From Hybos culiciformis (taxonomy: Eukaryota > Arthropoda > Insecta > Diptera > Hybotidae), in NCBI GenBank assembly GCA_964007475.1, contig OZ023275.1, positions 36,885,381 to 36,949,380 of the forward strand: a stretch of DNA of 64,000 nt. The letters are read 5' to 3'. Below are positions 37,056 through 50,600 of the stretch, one piece after another. Numbering within the stretch: the first letter of the stretch is position 1; every line of letters begins with the position of its first letter. Made by a program: the position numbers and the translations under genes. Below the pieces are notes generated by a model. It saw only the letters and a list, made by a program, of their open reading frames with translations, did no database searches and was not told the DNA's origin.

Positions 37056-37945
37056 AACGTATGACAGCTCATTTACAAACAGTGTTTTCCAATCAAATTT
37101 AATTTTTTTTTTTGAAATTTTTACTTATTTTTATTTAAACAATAATTAATAATTTGTATTAATTATTTTTTTTTTTGAAAATAGATGCAAAGAAAATTTA
37201 TATATTTTTTTTCATCCAGGACCAAATGACAGCAGAATTTCTTTCAATTTTAAATTGAACTGTTTTTTGTAATTAATGTCAATTAAAGAACAAAAAAAAA
37301 TATATTATATCAATTACTCACAAAAAAATGATTAAAGATATTTAATATCGCAGAATAATACTTTTAAACGTCAAAAAAAAAACTGTAATTTTTTTTTCTA
37401 CTCTTAAATCTGATATTTTAATATGAAAAAACAATTTTTTGTTTTTTGTTTTATTTTTCTAAACAAAAAATTGTTTAATTAATACTACCTGCTGATCTAA
37501 CAATCGATAATAAATATATAAAAAAAATTAAAAAAAAAAAAAGCCAATAAATCATATGACAGCTCATCTACTCAGTGTGCTATTTGTACACTCTATGAAA
37601 ATAATAATCCACAATATTTCTTTTTTTTTATTTAAAAATTTTGTATTTTTTTTTTTTCATTTTTATATTTTATAAATTGTAATAATTTTTTTGATTTATT
37701 TTATTTTTCATCCAGGACCAAATGTAATTAGTGTCAATTAAATAAATAACACAAACAAAACATATATCAATTACTTAAAAATAATAATTAACGATCTTAA
37801 ACGTCAAAAAATTGTGAAACCGATATTTTAATATAGAAAAAAAATTATATTTTTTTTAATTTTAAAAAACAAAAAAAAATTTTTTTTTAATTAGTACTAC
37901 CTGCTGATCTAACAATATTATCGATAATAAATATAATATATGTAA
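37056..37945. repeat. Diverged tandem duplication with conserved islands
   Basis: Two copies, about 37056-37550 and 37551-37945, share in the same order several blocks: atgacagctcat (37061; 37556), catccaggaccaaatg, gtcaattaaa, atatcaattact, aaacgtcaaaaaa, gatattttaatat, and tactacctgctgatctaaca followed by cgataataaatat (near 37483; 37895). Between blocks the sequence differs greatly in length; copy two is about 80-100 bp shorter. Blocks are more GC-rich than the T-run linkers. No open frame spans them. Confidence 0.8.
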
Positions 37946-40900
37946 AAAAAACAAATAAAACTAAATGCGAAATTAAAAAAATAAATAAATAAATAAATTT
38001 TTGTTCTTTACTCGTAAGACGCGATTTAATGATTAACGTTTTTGTTTAACTAAATATATATTTAAAAATGAAAAAAAAAATGTTTTTTTAATTTTTATTC
38101 TTTTTTTTTTTTTTTTTTTCAATTTAACTATTTATTGTTATTTATTTACTTATATATGTATTTACACAATATTATATTTATAATAGAAATAATTTTTATT
38201 TTTTCGCTTCTATTATTTTATTATTAATTCAAAACAAGTCACAAGCTCTTAAATTGAAAAAAAAAAAAATTAAATAAAAAATTCTATCTACTATGAATTC
38301 TCAAGTGGGTGTCCCTATTATTTTCGTTAATAATAAAATTCAATAATAATTGTTTTTTAAATTTTTATTTATTTTATTCTAATCAATAAGGTAAAAAAAT
38401 ATTTTTTTTAATTTTTAGCAAATTTTATTTTAATATTTTTTTTTTTTTGCATAATTTTTTCCTATATACCTACTTCACTGAATCTATATAATCTATATAT
38501 AGTTACATATAAAGCGAAAAACGATAAGGCGAAAAAAAAAATAAATATTGAAAATAAATAAAATAAAAACACACGTTTTACACACAAAACCGCACTTTAA
38601 AAACGCGCTGAATAGAATAAAATTTATTATTTTACAAAAAATAATATTTTTTATGAATACTAAATAGTTAGATAAATCTATCTTTTTTTTTATTATTATT
38701 ATTATTTTTTTTTTTTTTATAATACAAGGTGGAACAAATTTAATTAAATTTATATAAATGTAGGTGACTCAAAGTAAACAGCTACCATATTTAGAATTGT
38801 CTTATCATAAAAATATATGTATACTTATATAATAAAATAAATAAATTAAAGATATCTTTTAGATTTTGGTTTTATCAATTTCTAGGAAGATAAATATTTT
38901 TCTTTTCTTTTAATTAAAATAAGTAAAAATAAGTTTTTTTTTTTTTAGATAAAAATTACCCCAATTTTTCTAGCTTTTTCTAGCGAAGAATATATTACAA
39001 ATTTGTTTTTTATACAAAATAAGTTTCTAAAATTTTTATTTTAAATATTTCTATAATTATATGAACAGAAATAAAAGCTAATATTGCCAATCTACACTAG
39101 TTTGCAATAACCTATCTATATACCCACTAGAAAGAGATATGCGTAGAAAATATAGCAGCCTCACTTATCTGGTTTTCAGTGTAGAAAAATTAAAATTAAT
39201 ATATCTAATATTGTTTTGAGGTAATTAAAATATTTGAGGAGACTTTCTTTTATATACCTACATATATATTATTACCATACAGGTAAAATAATGATAGCAT
39301 AGTATGGTGAATTAATTAATTAATTGGAATGAAACAAATAAGAAAATTGAAAAGAAAACGAATAAAATTTAGAATAATATAAATTTATTTGTTCAGACTT
39401 CATATAAAATTTAAAAAAGAATAGTTAGTATAATTACACATATTATATTTTAATTAACCCCTTTCAACTTCAACATGTGTTGATGATAAAAAAAATATAT
39501 GAGCCTAAATTATAACAAAATAATGTTATTAAAACTATAATAAATAATTTTGATCCACTCTAAATATTTTTAGTGTAAGCTCTTGAATTTCATAAATGAA
39601 AAAAAATAAATAACACAAACTTTAAATTATGTAACGCAAGAAATTTAAAATTAATATGAATGAGATATATAATAGAGATTTTATATAATATAATTTTGCA
39701 TATTATTAGAATTAGAATTTCATTTTGTTTTTTTTTTTTGTGTAAAATTTGATAAAGAAAGAATTTACTTTTGAAATAGGAAATAAAATTCCGCTATTTT
39801 TTTTTATGTTTTATTTTATTATTTGTTTAGAAATTACATTATTATACACTGTCTCTAAACGAACTCATATGTATGAATAGCTTATTCATGAATGTTATAA
39901 TAAGTAAATATAAAACATATATTTAATATATATATCTTATGAATAATGTATAATGAAATTTATTATGGCATCAGACAATGAAATCTTTACCTACGTTGAA
40001 AATATAAGTCTACTAAAGCTTTTCGAGTTAATTTATGTGTTTTAGATAAAAAGATGACTAAGACCTTACAGGTGAAAAATAATTAATATTATTCTTTTTG
40101 GTTTTTTTTTGCTAACATAATCGTTAGCTTATTAATAGAATGACAGAAGAAATTATGAAAAAAAAATAATAATAATAATTTATATGATCATTTTAATCTT
40201 TAATATAACGTTTCTAATGGTTTTTTTTTGTTCTGCGTACTTATAATTGTTTTATAATAATGACATAACCAACTTTCAAGCTATATGGAAAAAATTATTG
40301 ACTATTTTTTTAAATTACAACTTTATTAACATTGGCCTTTAGAGTGATATTTTTTTTTGACTATATACCATAAAACCTCATAGTACTAATAATCTTAAAA
40401 GATTATAGTTTCATTTACATAAGACTATACAAGAGATTGTGCATATTATATTTTAGCTCCTCTACACTATAATATCATAATCTCACACTTTATTTTCTGT
40501 ATAATGTTTTTATTTAAAATATGGCCTATATCACGTACATTCCCTATTATTGCAAAAAACAAAGTTTTTTTTTTTATTATTATTATTTTAATAATAATAT
40601 TTATTTTTAACATAATATTTTTTAACATAATAATGTGTAAAATAAATTTAAAAAACATTTAACATAATATTCACAAGTGATTGATTGGATGAGAAAATAA
40701 ATTCAAAGAGGAAGAAGATGTTTAAACAAATTTTTTTTTTTTTCCAATCTTTTATTATAAAATGTAATTAGGAATAAATTTGAAATTATAAATCTTATAA
40801 AATAGTGAAATATAAATTTACCACTTAATACTGTAATAATATGTTAGAAAAATAAAATTAACAATTTAACTATAGTCACATATGTATTATAAATTATGTA

Positions 40901-42680
40901 ATCAAAATCATATAACGTTTGTAGTTCGATTATTTTTATAGACATTAAAAGTTTTATTTTTTTTCTTTACCAGTTTTCTACTATAATTTTTAATCATAAT
41001 CAAATATGTATTAACCACAAAAACGCGAATAACAGCATGAGATAATATTCCCATGTTTTAACCAATATCATTTTGTATCAAATTAAAAAAAAAAAAAATT
41101 ACGTGAAATTAAGTTTTCAAGTAAGATGATAGATGATGCGGCTTTGAAATTCTCTTTCGGAATACTAACTACAAAAATAGTATAAGAGCTTATCATAAAA
41201 TCATATATTGATTGTATAAATTAAAAATACGTAGTACTTATAAATACATAATACATTAATATCTTCATCCTACAAAAATTCAATTACTTCATTCACTTGA
41301 CCGTCAAACATAGAAATGCAAAGTATCTTAGTTGATTAAAGATCCAAAATTATAAAAATTAAAAGAAAATAACAATAACGACCTTCAAATAACAAAAAAA
41401 AAGTTCATAAAAACATTATAAATTTATTCACTTAGTTGCAGAGTATGATTTATATATATATATTCCAAAAATTTACATTCAAATGTATACAATATTATGA
41501 ATATGGCTAAATAAATAAATAACGTACGTTTAAACGCGTTAAAAATTATAAAAACATCTTAATAACTATATTTTATATTTTGTTTACAATGCATAATGAA
41601 TTTTATATTATGTTTGTTTTAAAATTATTGTTTCAATTAATATGCAAATTAAGTTAAATTAACTTTTAAATAATCAGATCTCTAAAAAAAAAAAAAGAGC
41701 TATAAATTTTTTAAACAGATGAATTCATTCATAAAAATTCATAACCCAAAACTGTGAAAAAATTATAAATTAAGGTTATAAAAACACCTTTAAAAAATAA
41801 AAAATAAATTTGTTGAATAAGCTATTAATGGGATCTTAAAATTATGGGTGCGAAAAGTACTGTTTTTAATTGATTTGAGAGAAAAATTCTGTATAGCGCA
41901 GATAAAATATACAGAATTCGCTTATTCTATTTCTAAATTTTTTGCAAAATATTATCCAATGAAATTTATGATTTTCTATTTTGATTATTATTTTTTTTTA
42001 GATACAGTTTTACGTAATAATGTATGAAAAAATTATGATTTCAAGAGAACATTAATGGTTTTGTTTGTGGATTTTTTTTATAGACGGAAGCAAAGATGAC
42101 ATTTTATAAAGATAAGTAGCATAGTGTAAACTTTTTTTTAGACAAGGACAGCAATATATTTTTATGTGTATTATTTTTCTAATTTATAAGGTATATTGCA
42201 TAAATTTTCCTCTCAACAGAATTAAATTTTTCAGCTTGTATTGAAATTATTTTGTTTAAAAAACCTTTATTTCTATTTTTTAAACAAAAAAAATATTCTA
42301 TAACATTTCTAAAATTGTTTTCTAAATTTATTATTAGCATAAAACCCAAAATACTTATTTTTTTATAAATTTTTAAGTAAACTTTTTAAAATTAAAGCAA
42401 GTATAGTCACTCTGTATGTGAATAAGAATTTTTTTTTACATGTTTTGTCTTAAACGCGTCATCAAATTGAGTGTTATTGTTTTAAACGCGTCACGAACAT
42501 TGCTTTTTTTCCCAAAAAAAAACGATAAAGAAAAAAATAAATGATTAGGGATGTAAACTTAAATTTAAATTTGAAAACTTTCAACTGAAGTTAAGTCAAT
42601 TTTTAAAAGTGGTTAAAAAATATTGTGAAAAGTTGTAAAAAAAATATTTTTTTTTCAATAAAATAAATAAATATATTAAA
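37946..42680. other. AT-rich intergenic DNA, no gene seen
   Basis: Includes an (AAAT)n tract near 37977-38000, poly-T near 38101 and ATT-rich runs near 38690 and 40570. ttaaacgcgtca occurs twice, near 42450 and 42481, just before the transposase remnant. Confidence 0.55.
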
Positions 42681-43136
42681 ATGTCAAAAAAAAAGTGTAT
42701 TGTGCCAGGGTTGTTCTATGATCGTAAAAAATTATTTTCGTAACCGTCATGTAAAAATCGGTAAGGATTTATTTGGTTAGATTTTTTGGATATTATTAAG
42801 ATGAAACTAAAATAAAAACTAAATTTTATTAAGTTTAAACAATTTGAAAATTGTAAATTAGTCTCGCCAGCTCCGAATTTCGTAGTTTATATTGAAAAAT
42901 TAGAAAATACATTTTTGGAAAATTTTAACGTAATTTTAACAGAGAGTTCAATACATCAAAAACTCTTTGCTAAACTAATTAATGTTGATTCCTCCTATTG
43001 CTGCAATAATTTTAATAAAGTATTTTTAGTAAATCTTTTTATTCGTTGTCGAATTTTTTATATTTTGAAATACTTTAATAAAACAATTAAAATTAAGAAA
43101 AATAGAAATAAAATTTTATCTGTGTTACACCTTTAA
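42681..43136 (+). pseudogene. Remnant of a THAP/P-type transposase gene (tentative)
   Basis: The ATG at 42681 opens MSKKKCIVPG, resembling the start of a THAP zinc-finger domain, then LFYDRKKLFS and a stop. About 100 nt further, an open frame from 42837 to 43136 reads KFKQFENCKLVSPAPNFVVY, continuing to FNKVFLVNLFIRCRIFYILK and ending at a stop. That pattern, with a cysteine, an SPA/SPS-type step, a helical region and a final LF-R-R-F---K-N segment, resembles the C-terminus of P-element/THAP9-like transposases. If so, the catalytic middle has been lost, leaving the two ends of an internally deleted copy. The second THAP cysteine is absent. Identification rests on remembered family patterns, not an alignment. 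Confidence 0.4.
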
Positions 43137-43508
43137 ATTTAAAAATGAATTTAATTTCTTTATTAGAAACTAATTAAAAACAAATTTTATTGAAATATGG
43201 ACAGAAAAGTGAAGCAATTATTTTCCTTGAAACATTTTTCAGTATTTTTCAGTACGCTTAAGTATTTATTAATTAAAATTTATTTTTTTTGTTATTATTT
43301 TCTTAAATTCTTCAAATAAAATATAATTTGGATCGGTTTTATTTGCAATATTATTTGAAAATTAAGAAAATTTTACGCATACCAGTGAATTGTTTCCGTA
43401 GTGCCTAATTAATTAGAAACTTTGAGGTTCTGATATTGCGGTTTATTTTTTAAGTTAACGCAAGATGAATCATTGAGAATTGAGATTATTTCATATTTCC
43501 ACGAACCT
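43137..43508. other. Spacer between transposase remnant and the next transposon
   Basis: No gene seen. It may be the tail of the element that carried the transposase remnant; I could not find its terminal repeats. Confidence 0.45.
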
Positions 43509-44653
43509 GGGGCCAGATTCTATAACTATGTTGTTCAAAAAAATGTTGCTCGAGCGACATTAATTTTAAGTTTTGCTTTCTGTAACAAAAAAAATGTTGT
43601 TCGAACAACATTTTTTAAGCGACATATAATTTGATGTTGTTTTCGGTTTTTTGGTATAGAAATTAAATTTTTTTTTGGTGAATTTAGACATTTGAAAAAA
43701 AAAATCTTTTTAATTTAAAAAGAAAAAATTAAAAATATTAAAAAAAAATTAATAAAATGGTTAAGTGGATTAATTTTTTTATTACGGACGAGTCCGAGAT
43801 TGAAAATTAAAAAAAAAATAAAAAAGTTGAGAGAATAATGCGACGACATCTGAGGGACATTTCAGACCCTTTCTCTGTTCCCGATAAAAGGTACTTAATT
43901 TTTGCAACAATTTTAAATTATAAATTAAAATTAAATAAATAAATGTTTCCAGTTTTATACAAAGATTTCGATTATCGAAACATGACTTCACTTTGCCTTA
44001 CAAAATATGTTAATTTAACATATTTTTACACGTTTGGAATATTCTTAATTTATTTTCATTTTCAATTTTTCCTCCATAAAAAATTTGTTGAACTCACATA
44101 CTTTGTATCAAACCTTATGCACATAATATAATTGCATACTCTCTCTCTTTATTTTCGTTATTGAAATGCAATTACCGCAAATACAAATATTCACTCTTTG
44201 TAAAATGCGTCAGTATTTTACGATGAAAACTTCTTTAAAAAGATATTCCGGAAAATAAAGATAAAATCAAAATATCCAATTAAAATATAGTTTTTCATTT
44301 TTAACAATAAAATTAAAGTTAACAAATTTCTTATAAATCGATGCCGAATCGAAAATTTTAAAATTTTTATTTTTATCAAAATTTTGTAGTTAACCTTTAT
44401 TACACGAGAAGCGCTACCTAACACTGCCTTCAATTGTTTTCTTTTTGACATCAATTTGATAGATATTTGAAGTAAATTATGTTATAGTTGCCGCATTTCA
44501 ATTTTTTTTTTCTTAGTCGAGACTTATAGAAAACAACATTTATTTTGAAAACAACATTGCTTATAGAAAGTAAAATTTTTGTAACAACACAAAAATGTTG
44601 TTTTCAAAATGAACAATGTTGTCTTGAACAACATAGTTATAGAATTTGGCCCC
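43509..44653. mobile_element. 1.15-kb DNA transposon with GGGGCC ends and ATGTTGTT repeats
   Basis: Left end GGGGCCAGATTCTATAACT and the reverse complement of the right end GGGGCCAAATTCTATAACT continue through ATGTTGTTC on both sides: a 28-bp inverted repeat with one mismatch. Subterminal zones on both sides carry many atgttgtt/aacaacat copies. No convincing target duplication is visible (a shared CCTG straddles both ends), so the superfamily is open; PIF/Harbinger-related families are one possibility. Inside, a minus-strand frame begins MSKRKQLKAVLGSASRVIK near 44451 and soon meets an AAG|GTTAAC donor-like site, which may be the first exon of a lost transposase. No intact enzyme remains. Confidence 0.8.
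43591..43614. repeat. Perfect 24-bp palindrome
   Basis: aaaatgttgttc is followed directly by its exact reverse complement. It is one of several ATGTTGTT dyads near the left end of the GGGGCC-ended transposon and a likely transposase-binding site. Confidence 0.85.
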
Positions 44654-47600
44654 TGTCTCACTTGTATCGCACTAAATGACTCATTAATAATATCAAATAA
44701 TTCCGAGAAATATGATTTGAGTCGTTCATTAGTTGAACTTACAACAAAACCAAAAAAATGTTGTTACAAAAATAAACCCAAAATTAGAGCTAGCAAAATT
44801 AGAGTTAAACAAATTCATTGACTCAGTTTTCAATTTAAAACCCTATATGAACTTCTACATAACTCTAAAAAATTATTGAAAGAAACTGTTTTATTTTAGT
44901 TTACTATTTTAATTTTTTTGCTAAACATTGATAAACCTATGGTCGCCTATAATAAAAAAAAAAATTGGAACAATTCATTTCCTTATTTAAATATAAAAAA
45001 AACATTATAAATTTTTGTTTATTTCGTTTTGTTTGCGGCTTAAGCTGTTATCGTGCATAATTTTATAATCAACGTGCTTTAATTTCTTTTATGCAATTAA
45101 AATAAAATAAAATTATAGTGGTTTTATACACATTTGATTCAGATTTTTATTACCTAGCTTTATTTTTTTTTTTATCGAATTGATAGATTTCTTTTGATTT
45201 TGATGCTTTTCAGATGTATAATTTAAGCAAAAGAAAAAAAAAATGTTTTAGTTAAAATTTTGGATTAATAAAGCGTGTTAAAATAAAATATAAACGCTTT
45301 CAAATTAAATAATTTATATTAATCCGAAAATAAATAAGAAAAAAAAAAAATAAAATAAATTTAGTATTTTTTTTTTTTTGTTATCTATGGTTCAAATTAT
45401 TTTATCTACATATTTATATAGTATTATTCAAATAGTGCTGGTGAAAGTAATTAAGTCTTATTGTTATCTGTCATCAATATCAAACATATGAATTTGAATA
45501 AACATGACAAAAAAAAATAAAATGTTTCATTTTTTGTTGTTTTTAATTTTTTGTTTACATTTTATTAAAAACTGTTTTTGACATTATACGGGAAAAACTT
45601 ATACAAATCGACTATATATATATTTCAGATGCTTGACTTTATTTATAATTTACATTTTATATGAAAAACCTGAAATTGACATTAATTCTGGAAGAGTAGT
45701 TTTTTTTTGAATCTTTGAGAATTTGGAAAGTAGTTCAATTATCGGAGGGAGATTAATATTTTCTTAGCCATTTGGTATTTTATTCTAAAATTATAGACTG
45801 GAATAACTATGTAAAAAAAAAGTAATTAAAATAAAATTTTATTATACAATAAAAGGAACTTCTATATAAAGCTACACCCATTTGAAGTGACTTGAGATTT
45901 CAACATTAAAACAAGCATAAAATTAATATTTTTGCAGACACTCAACATAATTATTTTTTAATATATAGTAAATCGCCTAAGTAAATATTAAATTCTAATT
46001 CTAAGATGTAAATAAAATTAAGACCTTAAAGCTAAGAAAAATATTAAAAATTCTTCTTAAAATTTAGCCTTCATCATAAACAGCAGCCAACATGCAACCT
46101 ACCTCTACATTTTAATAAATTATTAAAGAGGATGCCATAACTTTACGCCTGCCACGCGCTCAAATGATAAAATACTTCCACCCCCAAAACGTGCAAAAAG
46201 AAAAAAAAATTTTGCTTAACAGAATATTATAATAAATAAAATATGTTATGTCAACTCCTAATTTATTTACCAAAAATGTAATAAAAAAAAAAATTTCATA
46301 ATTAATGAGATTTTATTTTTATGTATAAAGTTTGTGATTGATTTGAATAAAATTCTTGTGGGGTATAAAATGGGTGCGCACTCTTCTTCAAAATAAATTT
46401 TACATTAAACACAAAAAATAAAAAATTATTACAAGAAATTACAATAATATGTTGCAAGAAAAATTAATTTTTTTTTTTTATTTTTATAATCTTTATTTCC
46501 CACAAAATAATATAAATTTAATTATGTTAACCTTCAATAACTACTTAAAAATAATATTTTTCAATTTTTAATTTTTGTTTTAAATTTATGTTTCTCATAA
46601 AAGCCAAATAATACTAATCTTTGAGTAATATACAAAGATACAATAAGCTTATAGTGTAATAAAAAGAAAGAAGCACCAGAATTTAGCAACATAAATGAAA
46701 TACTATTCCAATCAATAAAGTTAACTAAAAACTCTGAAAATTGGAAAAAATATAAGCTTATAAATAATGATAGAAATTATTAGTGGAATTTCAAAATAAA
46801 TTATTGCGATTCTGCTTTCCATTCGAGTTAATCCTTACGTTCGATTGTAATTCATAATAACCCTCTTGATATAATATATTAGGACTGAAATACTAATAAC
46901 CAGACATTAATTTATTTATAAAATATTTAAACTACTTATATTATCGGAATGCCCATAAAATTCTATAATTTCCTGATACATTTTATTAATGAAAAATATA
47001 TAATAATTTATTCATTTCTTTAATTAAGATATTGTAAATTAGCATAAATACTTATAATTTTTTCTTTAGGATTAAATTTTTTTTTTTTTTATTATTATTA
47101 TTCCAATTTATATATGCATAAATCAAGTTTATTTAAAATGTTATTAATTTGGCTGATGAAATAAATTCATTCTCAAGTTTTTAAATATAATTATATTTTG
47201 TGTTTTACAAATTTGTAAATTTCTGATTTTCAACTCATCAATATTATAAATAGTATTAATATTATTATTATATGTATATAGTTGACAAAAATTGCAAAAG
47301 AAAACTTGAAAATTTATTAATCCAAAACCTAACCCATAAACACCTTAACAACATATCGATTAGCGTTTTTGTTATTTTTATTTGCATTTAAATTCAACAG
47401 GTTTAAATTTTTTTTTTATTTTATTTTTAATATTCAAGGAATTTGTTTTATTTTTGCTTCCACACTATGTACCTACATACATTGTATTATATTATGTATA
47501 TACTGTTTACGTAATTATGATGATGAAATATAATTAAAATCTTCAACAAGTAAACTATAAATTTAGATACTTTGTATGTTATGTACATGCACCATGTAAA

Positions 47601-50600
47601 TATATATGAATAAAATATTTTTAATTTTAAAATTCCCTAATGTGGAAAAATGTTATGTTGTTTACTTTTTTTTTTTAATTTTTTATTAACTGCAATTTTA
47701 TAAATATATTTAAAATGCATCAATTAAAAATAAATGATGATGTAGGAATTAATTTTTGTAACATTTATAATGTATTTTATAAGTAAATCTCAATGATAAA
47801 TTTTTTTTTATTTAATAAATATCATTAAAATATTTAAGAAGATGCACAATGTATGTTAGGTACTCATTCAGTATTTATACGTATATTAAGAAGAGGAAGT
47901 AAAGGTCAATAAAAATTACTATAAATAGGTACTGGTAAAATTTAGATACTTTATTATACCTTTATTATACCTTACAATAAAAAAATCTGCAATCTGTTAA
48001 TGCTTTGATAGATTAGGCTACTTGGCTTAGTTCAGTTATATAAAGTTCATTTCAGCCTCAAAATTATCAGAAAACCCCCAATACATACTTCAGCCACTAT
48101 ATTGAAAGTTTAATAGATATAATAGATATTATGATATTGAATCAATTCTTACCAAAATTGCATACAAAGTTATACAAAGTTAATACAGAAAAAATTCAAA
48201 ATATTTTACGTTTACCACTTGTGCAAATAAATTGTGCAAAAAAAGAACACTTGCATTACAAAAACTAAACCTTTTTTCCAAACTGGAAAACAGGTTTTTC
48301 CAAAACTTTTTTTTGCTTCAAAGGTTTATTTTTTTTTTCCATCTGACTCTGTTTTTAAAGTTTTATTTTCATATATACATTATAATGGCATGTAACCTAG
48401 AAAATTTAATATTCCTGCTGAAGTGCAATTAGATAAATAGAAAAAGTATAAAAATCCCTCCGGCTTGATCATTGTATATATTATATATATATTTTTTTGT
48501 ATTTACCAAGACAATTTTTTACGGCAAAATTCACGACTGTGACAAACGATTGATTGTGTAACGTAAAAAAAACAATATAAGAATATGGTATATTTTATTC
48601 TAAGTAAATTTGAACTATTTCAAAATATTATTGACAAATACATCTTCGCCCTATTTCCTGCTATTCATATATTTTCTCGTCAAATACGTTCCGCTTCAAT
48701 GTTGGACTCATATTATGTTAAAATTTCAAAATGGCACTCTACCTAGATTTCGTAAGATTCTATTGTTATTCCATCGTATCTTAAAAGTTTTGATTGTCAC
48801 AACTAAACATTTTATATTTTTTGTTTAACGAAAAATGATATTTTCCTTTCCGTAAAAAGAAACCACTATAATTAATAAAAAATTAAAAATTACTGTTTAG
48901 ATTTGATTATATATCTACAGTGGCGTATCAGTAACTATCAGCCATCAGAACTAATTTTCTGTCATGGCAAATCAAATCCGTATATAAATGATTGATATCT
49001 TAATACACTCTTAATATTCTCATTATCTTTATTTATTTTGGAATTCCCAAAGAAATATCAATGTACAAAATTATTAACAATGTTAATTTTATTAGAAAAT
49101 AAATTATAGTCTTCTAAAAGTGTTATATTAAACTATCGTAAAAAAGATTATTTAGTACATTCCCATTATTCGAAATATCAACAAAATAAGAATAAATTTA
49201 TCTGAGCCAAGGAACAAAAGCATTAAACAAACACTAGACTGAAATTTTATTCTTATCATGTAAAGCCCACGTCAATTGCGTCAATTAGTTGGAAGTTAAT
49301 AAACGAATATATTTTACAAGATTCTTAAGAAAAATATAATATTATTAGTGCATAAACTTTAGTTCGGACTACTTTAACAAACAAAAAAAAATTAATAAAT
49401 ATATATACATTATACATAGATACTTTAATTATGCTTGATTTATGATTTAGAAAACAAAACTATTATTATACTTAATTCAATAATAACAATAATTTTGGGT
49501 TAATGACACCCAGATTTTTCATACCATATTTTCTAAATTGAATTAAATTCAAAAAACATTTAACCAGCTGCTGCCGGCCATCGAACTATTGCTGGTGATA
49601 TTAATTTTTTTTATTTCATTTTTTTTTTTTTTTTTTTTTTACTTTATTATAAATTATAGATATTTTTTTTAAATTGTTTGAAGGTCTTGAAAGTAACGAT
49701 TTTTGCATATATATATATAAAATAGTTTAATAGATATAAGAATAATAATAGTATTGCATTAACTACTATAAATTCGAATTAAAATATTTTCATATTCCAA
49801 TAGCGCGCAGTAAAGTACAAAATGTTAATAACTTTTCATAATAATTTAATCCACATTTTTAACTATTTAGTATCGCCTCATTATTCTTGGCAAAAAAATA
49901 TAAACTATATATTTATGGTTAAATTATGAAAATATATATAATGTTTATTTAACAATGTTTTTCATCCTAATCTTGGATATATGTACCTAATTGATTAACT
50001 CTATAAATATTATTTAACTTGTTTTTTTTTTTTTTTAATTATATTTACACAATTTTATATGGATTTTGATGTTAGTATTCTATTTTGGGAAATTTTAAAA
50101 TTAGTTTTTTTCTAACATTTATGTTAAAAATAAGTAGCATGTAGTAGTATAAAAGCATAATCTATGTCTTTTGCTTAATACTTAGAATTATTTTGTTCAT
50201 TGTGCAAATTCAAAATTTTCTATAGACAACGAAGCTTGACAAACGATTAATTATTTTTCCGAAAAACCATTATAAGACTTAAGCAGCGATTTTATACAAT
50301 GTTCTCTAAAACAAAAACAATTAAATAACTCAAATATATACTATAAGTTAATTAGTTTTGTGTAGGTGCTGCATGTCATAAATTATGTTTTCTGAGTTAT
50401 TCTCCAATGATAGAAATAAAATAAAAATTAAAGTTTATTATTATAATTTCTATTAGAAAATTTTTATTATTTTTTTCCTCAATAAAGCATAAAACAAAAA
50501 TTTATTATGGATATAGTAAACATAAATTGTTTTATGCACACTATCTAATATACACTATACATTATACATAGATTCAATAAATACCGATGAGATTTATTGA

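Noticed and set aside
46360..46400. TATAAAA followed by a GC-richer patch as a promoter
   Set aside because: No downstream gene or initiator; TATA-like words are expected by chance here.
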